Assembly (NCBI GenBank): GCA_963789885.1
Contig: CAWBNB010000068.1
Coordinates: 1-33,155 of the forward strand
Source: DATEDA01 sp963789885
Lineage (GTDB): Bacteria > Pseudomonadota > Gammaproteobacteria > Burkholderiales > SG8-39
Reading direction: 5' to 3'
DNA: 33,155 nucleotides
The notes under the pieces are model-generated. The model saw nothing but the letters and a program-made list of their open reading frames with translations, was not told the DNA's origin and did not search any database. The number at the start of each line of letters is the position of its first letter. Positions within the stretch are counted from its first letter, which is position 1. Shown here piece after piece: positions 31,015 through 33,155 of the stretch. The translations under genes and the position numbers were made by a program.

Positions 31015-31856
31015 ACGATAGTCAAATCCCGACGGCGAACCCAAGTGGCGGCGGCAAGCAGCAATACCAGCCCGACCACTCCCGTCACGATCAGCATGAC
31101 GGTAGCCTTGGGCTCGGCGGCGCTCGCCCCGGCGGTGACGAGGGCCGCGCCGACGTTGCGGCCGGCCGTTGCATAGCCGAGCAGGCGGCGCCCGGCCGCA
31201 TTCGGCTCGGCAAGCGCCCAGGCGCCAGCGAACACCAGCACAACGAAGAGAATCGCTGCGCCGATCGCGCCGCTGCCCAGGACTCCGGCCAGCGCGGTGA
31301 GGTTCGTGCCGCAGACGAGGAGCAGTACAGCGACGAAGCCGATGTTGGAAGTCCGGGTGACCGCCGGCAGCAGCTTTGCGCCGGTCTGCGGCGCAAAGCG
31401 CTGCCCTGCCATGCCGAGCAGAAGCGGAACGAGCATCAGCACCACCAGCGGCGCCGCGATCCGCCAGGGGTTTACTTGAGCGCCCTCCACGAACAGCGGC
31501 AGCGCCAGCGGCATGACCACGACGCTGCCCGCCATCAGCAGGACCATCAGTGCGGTCGCGCTCGCCACGTCGGTACGGCCGGCTTCGGCGAGTTTGGGCA
31601 ACAGCGGCGAGCCCGCGGCGAAGCCGAGAAGCAGCAATCCCAGCGCATACCCGTGGTCGATCGGCAGCACGGCGGCGATCGATAGGGCCACGACGGGCGC
31701 CAACACGAAGTTGGCAATCAGCGCGCGGAGGACCCACACGGGACTTCGCAGCGGCGCGACGATCTCGGCGCTTCGCGCAGCAAGTCCGATCGACAGCATG
31801 CTCGACACGACGAAGACCACGACGGTGCCCTTTACGAGCAATTGCAATGTATCCAT
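31011..31856 (-). CDS. Bile acid:sodium symporter (BASS) family-like membrane transporter
   Basis: This 281-residue protein is almost entirely hydrophobic with eight or nine TM segments. It has ANFVLAPVVALSIAAVLPID, then GLLLLGFAAGSPLLPKLAEA, corresponding to the conserved GxxPGG-like crossover region, and TSNIGFVAVLLLVCGTNLTA and GYATAGRNVGAALVTAGASA, the second unwound-helix region. These fit the BASS fold used for organic anion, bicarbonate-like or arsenite export/import. The substrate cannot be assigned. It starts at the ATG at 31856. It is in line with the next minus-strand genes. Confidence 0.78.
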   Translation of the reverse strand: MDTLQLLVKGTVVVFVVSSMLSIGLAARSAEIVAPLRSPVWVLRALIANFVLAPVVALSIAAVLPIDHGYALGLLLLGFAAGSPLLPKLAEAGRTDVASATALMVLLMAGSVVVMPLALPLFVEGAQVNPWRIAAPLVVLMLVPLLLGMAGQRFAPQTGAKLLPAVTRTSNIGFVAVLLLVCGTNLTALAGVLGSGAIGAAILFVVLVFAGAWALAEPNAAGRRLLGYATAGRNVGAALVTAGASAAEPKATVMLIVTGVVGLVLLLAAATWVRRRDLTIV

Positions 31857-31951
31857 GGTGCCAGCGCTAATGCAGCGGTCCAGTACGTGGCGATCCGTTC
31901 GCGGTCTGGGTCGACTCGTCCTCCGCGGCGAGCCCCAGGGCTACGCCGCGT

Positions 31952-32536
31952 TCACGCCTTGGCTCTGCCTGCGAGCTTCTGCTTCAGCTCGTCGAGCCTC
32001 CCGCCGAGCCCTTTCACCTTGAAGGAGAGGATGACAAGGAAGACGCCGCCCACGATCGCCCAGATAGCAACGAGCCAGAGGAGGGCGAGCGCCCCGGCGC
32101 CCGGCCGCGCCACCATAAGCACGCCGAAGACGATACCGGCAAGCCCAGCCAGGGCCATCCACCACTCCCCTTCGATCTCCTTGCGCAGCCGTACCGCAAG
32201 GATGATGCGGAGAACCCCGGTAGCCATGGCCCAGAAGGCGATGTAGAGGATCAGCACCGTTGCGGTGATCTCGGGCGCCTGGAAGGTGATGACGCCGAAG
32301 GCGATGCCGAGCAGTCCTTCAAGCAGTAGCACCCACCAGCGTTCGTCCTCCTTTCGCCCGCTGAACGCGTGGAACACGTTGAATATCCCGTCCACGAACG
32401 CGAAAGCGCCGAAGAGGGTTACCAGCGTGGCCAGAGTCATGCCCGGCCAGGCGTAGGCCGCGATGCCGAACAGGATTGCGAGCACGCCCCTGAGGAGCAG
32501 GACCCACCAATAAACCGACATCAGCTTGGAAAGCAT
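31952..32536 (-). CDS. HdeD family (DUF308) membrane protein
   Basis: This 194-residue protein has six TM helices in three repeated pairs, beginning WWVLLLRGVLAILFGIAAYA, then FGAFAFVDGIFNVFHAF, repeated as WWVLLLEGLLGIAFGVITFQ and WWMALAGLAGIVFGVLMVAR. This WW...G..AI.FG pattern defines HdeD proteins, associated with acid resistance in enterobacteria but of unproven mechanism elsewhere. The C-terminus is a basic/acidic helix (LGGRLDELKQKLAGRAK). ATG 32536 has a strong GGAGGT site. It lies 47 bases after the rhodanese-fusion gene in the same direction. Confidence 0.92.
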   Translation of the reverse strand: MLSKLMSVYWWVLLLRGVLAILFGIAAYAWPGMTLATLVTLFGAFAFVDGIFNVFHAFSGRKEDERWWVLLLEGLLGIAFGVITFQAPEITATVLILYIAFWAMATGVLRIILAVRLRKEIEGEWWMALAGLAGIVFGVLMVARPGAGALALLWLVAIWAIVGGVFLVILSFKVKGLGGRLDELKQKLAGRAKA

Positions 32537-32583
32537 TGGGACCTCCTTCTTTCACAAGAACCATGAAACTCACGCGGTTTGGA

Positions 32584-33155
32584 TCAACTCGTCCAGAAGG
32601 TTGCAGCGTGGGCTCGCGACAGCATGCCTCCGGCGAGGTTTCTGGCTTTGAACCCCTTCTGCAACAGCATCCGTGTCGCGGAGTAGGCGCGCTGGCCGGA
32701 CCGGCAGATGACGAGGATCTCCCGATCGCGGGGGAGCTCGCCGAGACGCGCCCGGAGTTGACCGAGCGGGATGTTGACCGCGCCCGGCGCACTCTCCACG
32801 GCGAGCTCCACGGGTTCGCGGACGTCGAGGAGGAACGCTTCTCCGGCACCATCCCAGTGGCTGATCGGCATGTCGCCACGCAGGACGTCGGCTGCGACCA
32901 TTCCCGCGAAATTGACCGGATCCTTCGCGCTCCCGAACTGGGGCGCGTAGCACAGCTCCGATTCTTCGAGGTCGTAGACGCTCGCGCCCATCTGGAGCGC
33001 CATCGCGAGCGCGCTGATCCGCTTGTCCACGTTGTCCTCGCCGAGCCCCTGCGCGCCGAGGAGCTTCCCGTTCGACTTGCGAAAGAGGACCTTCATCGCG
33101 ATCGGCTTGGCACCCGGGTGGTCGCCAGCGTGCGAATTCGGGTAGAGGTAGATCT
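32584..33155 (-). CDS. CoA-disulfide reductase-type oxidoreductase with C-terminal rhodanese domain, partial
   Basis: The frame is open to the right edge, so only the last 190 or so residues are present. IYLYPNSHAGDHPGAKPIAM, then KVLFRKSNGKLLGAQGLGED and VDKRISALAMALQMGASVYD, are the dimerisation domain of FAD-dependent pyridine nucleotide-disulfide reductases. AYAPQFGSAKDPVN-like sequence (CYAPQFGSAKDPVNFAGMVA) is the conserved C-terminal signature of CoA-disulfide reductases. A rhodanese domain follows (about the last 90 residues) with LLDVREPVELAVESAPGAVN and the active Cys in ILVICRSGQRAYSA. Such fusions reduce CoA persulfides or polysulfides with NAD(P)H. The FAD/NAD-binding half lies outside the window. 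Confidence 0.9.
   Translation of the reverse strand, partial: IYLYPNSHAGDHPGAKPIAMKVLFRKSNGKLLGAQGLGEDNVDKRISALAMALQMGASVYDLEESELCYAPQFGSAKDPVNFAGMVAADVLRGDMPISHWDGAGEAFLLDVREPVELAVESAPGAVNIPLGQLRARLGELPRDREILVICRSGQRAYSATRMLLQKGFKARNLAGGMLSRAHAATFWTS

Overview
This is a high-GC window with dense, frequently overlapping genes. The gene families (TRAP and SsuA/NMT1-type ABC uptake, a CoxL/M/S-like molybdenum hydroxylase, zeta-class maleylacetoacetate isomerase, YbhGFSR-type exporter, HdeD, an NADH-dependent CoA-disulfide-reductase/rhodanese) point to a proteobacterium, most likely a betaproteobacterium. That assignment is inference from gene content, not a database match.

Region 1 (2-10274) is one plus-strand operon whose genes mostly overlap or abut. 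It holds the end of a TRAP large permease, a TRAP solute receptor, the large (molybdopterin), medium (FAD) and small ([2Fe-2S]) subunits of a xanthine-dehydrogenase-family enzyme with the small subunit fused to a CoxG-like SRPBCC domain, a complete NMT1/SsuA-type ABC importer, a small ABM-fold-like protein, maleylacetoacetate isomerase and a PuuE-like polysaccharide-deacetylase-family hydrolase. It reads as uptake and oxidative catabolism of an unidentified small organic substrate. The genes between 450 and 5807 are broken by many small frameshifts while coding character persists, so assembly indels are as likely as decay.

Region 2 (about 10391-30383) is a mosaic of accessory DNA punctuated by same-orientation repeats. 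Three copies (10391, 24996, 27732) carry the 3' half of a minus-strand tRNA-Asn(GTT), cut in the anticodon arm and joined to one common non-tRNA sequence; a fourth (30287) has only the non-tRNA part. A decayed tyrosine integrase lies directly left of the second copy. I read these as old attachment junctions of related elements stacked at one tRNA-Asn site. Segment A-B carries an M23 peptidase, a small lipoprotein, a 5'-truncated hypX, a small peptide with a double-glycine-like leader, several gene remnants, a GNAT/N-acyl-amino-acid-synthase-like protein with a cyclic-nucleotide-binding domain, an enolase-superfamily/alpha-beta-hydrolase fusion and a four-gene YbhGFSR-like exporter. Segment B-C carries a toxin remnant, a 125-bp inverted repeat, a LysR/monooxygenase divergent pair between tRNA-like sequences, and a group II intron 3' remnant with domain V. 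Segment C-D carries an intact toxin-antitoxin pair, an IS110-family element and an Rhs core remnant.

Region 3 (30531-33155) is a minus-strand run: a two-TM potassium channel, a short membrane-protein fragment, a bile-acid:sodium-symporter-like carrier, an HdeD/DUF308 membrane protein and the C-terminal part of a CoA-disulfide-reductase/rhodanese fusion that leaves the window.

The strongest candidates for new biology are the stacked tRNA-Asn junctions with their duplicated toxin-antitoxin module, and the GNAT-cNMP / enolase-hydrolase / exporter neighbourhood, which could make, modify and export an N-acyl amino acid or small peptide.
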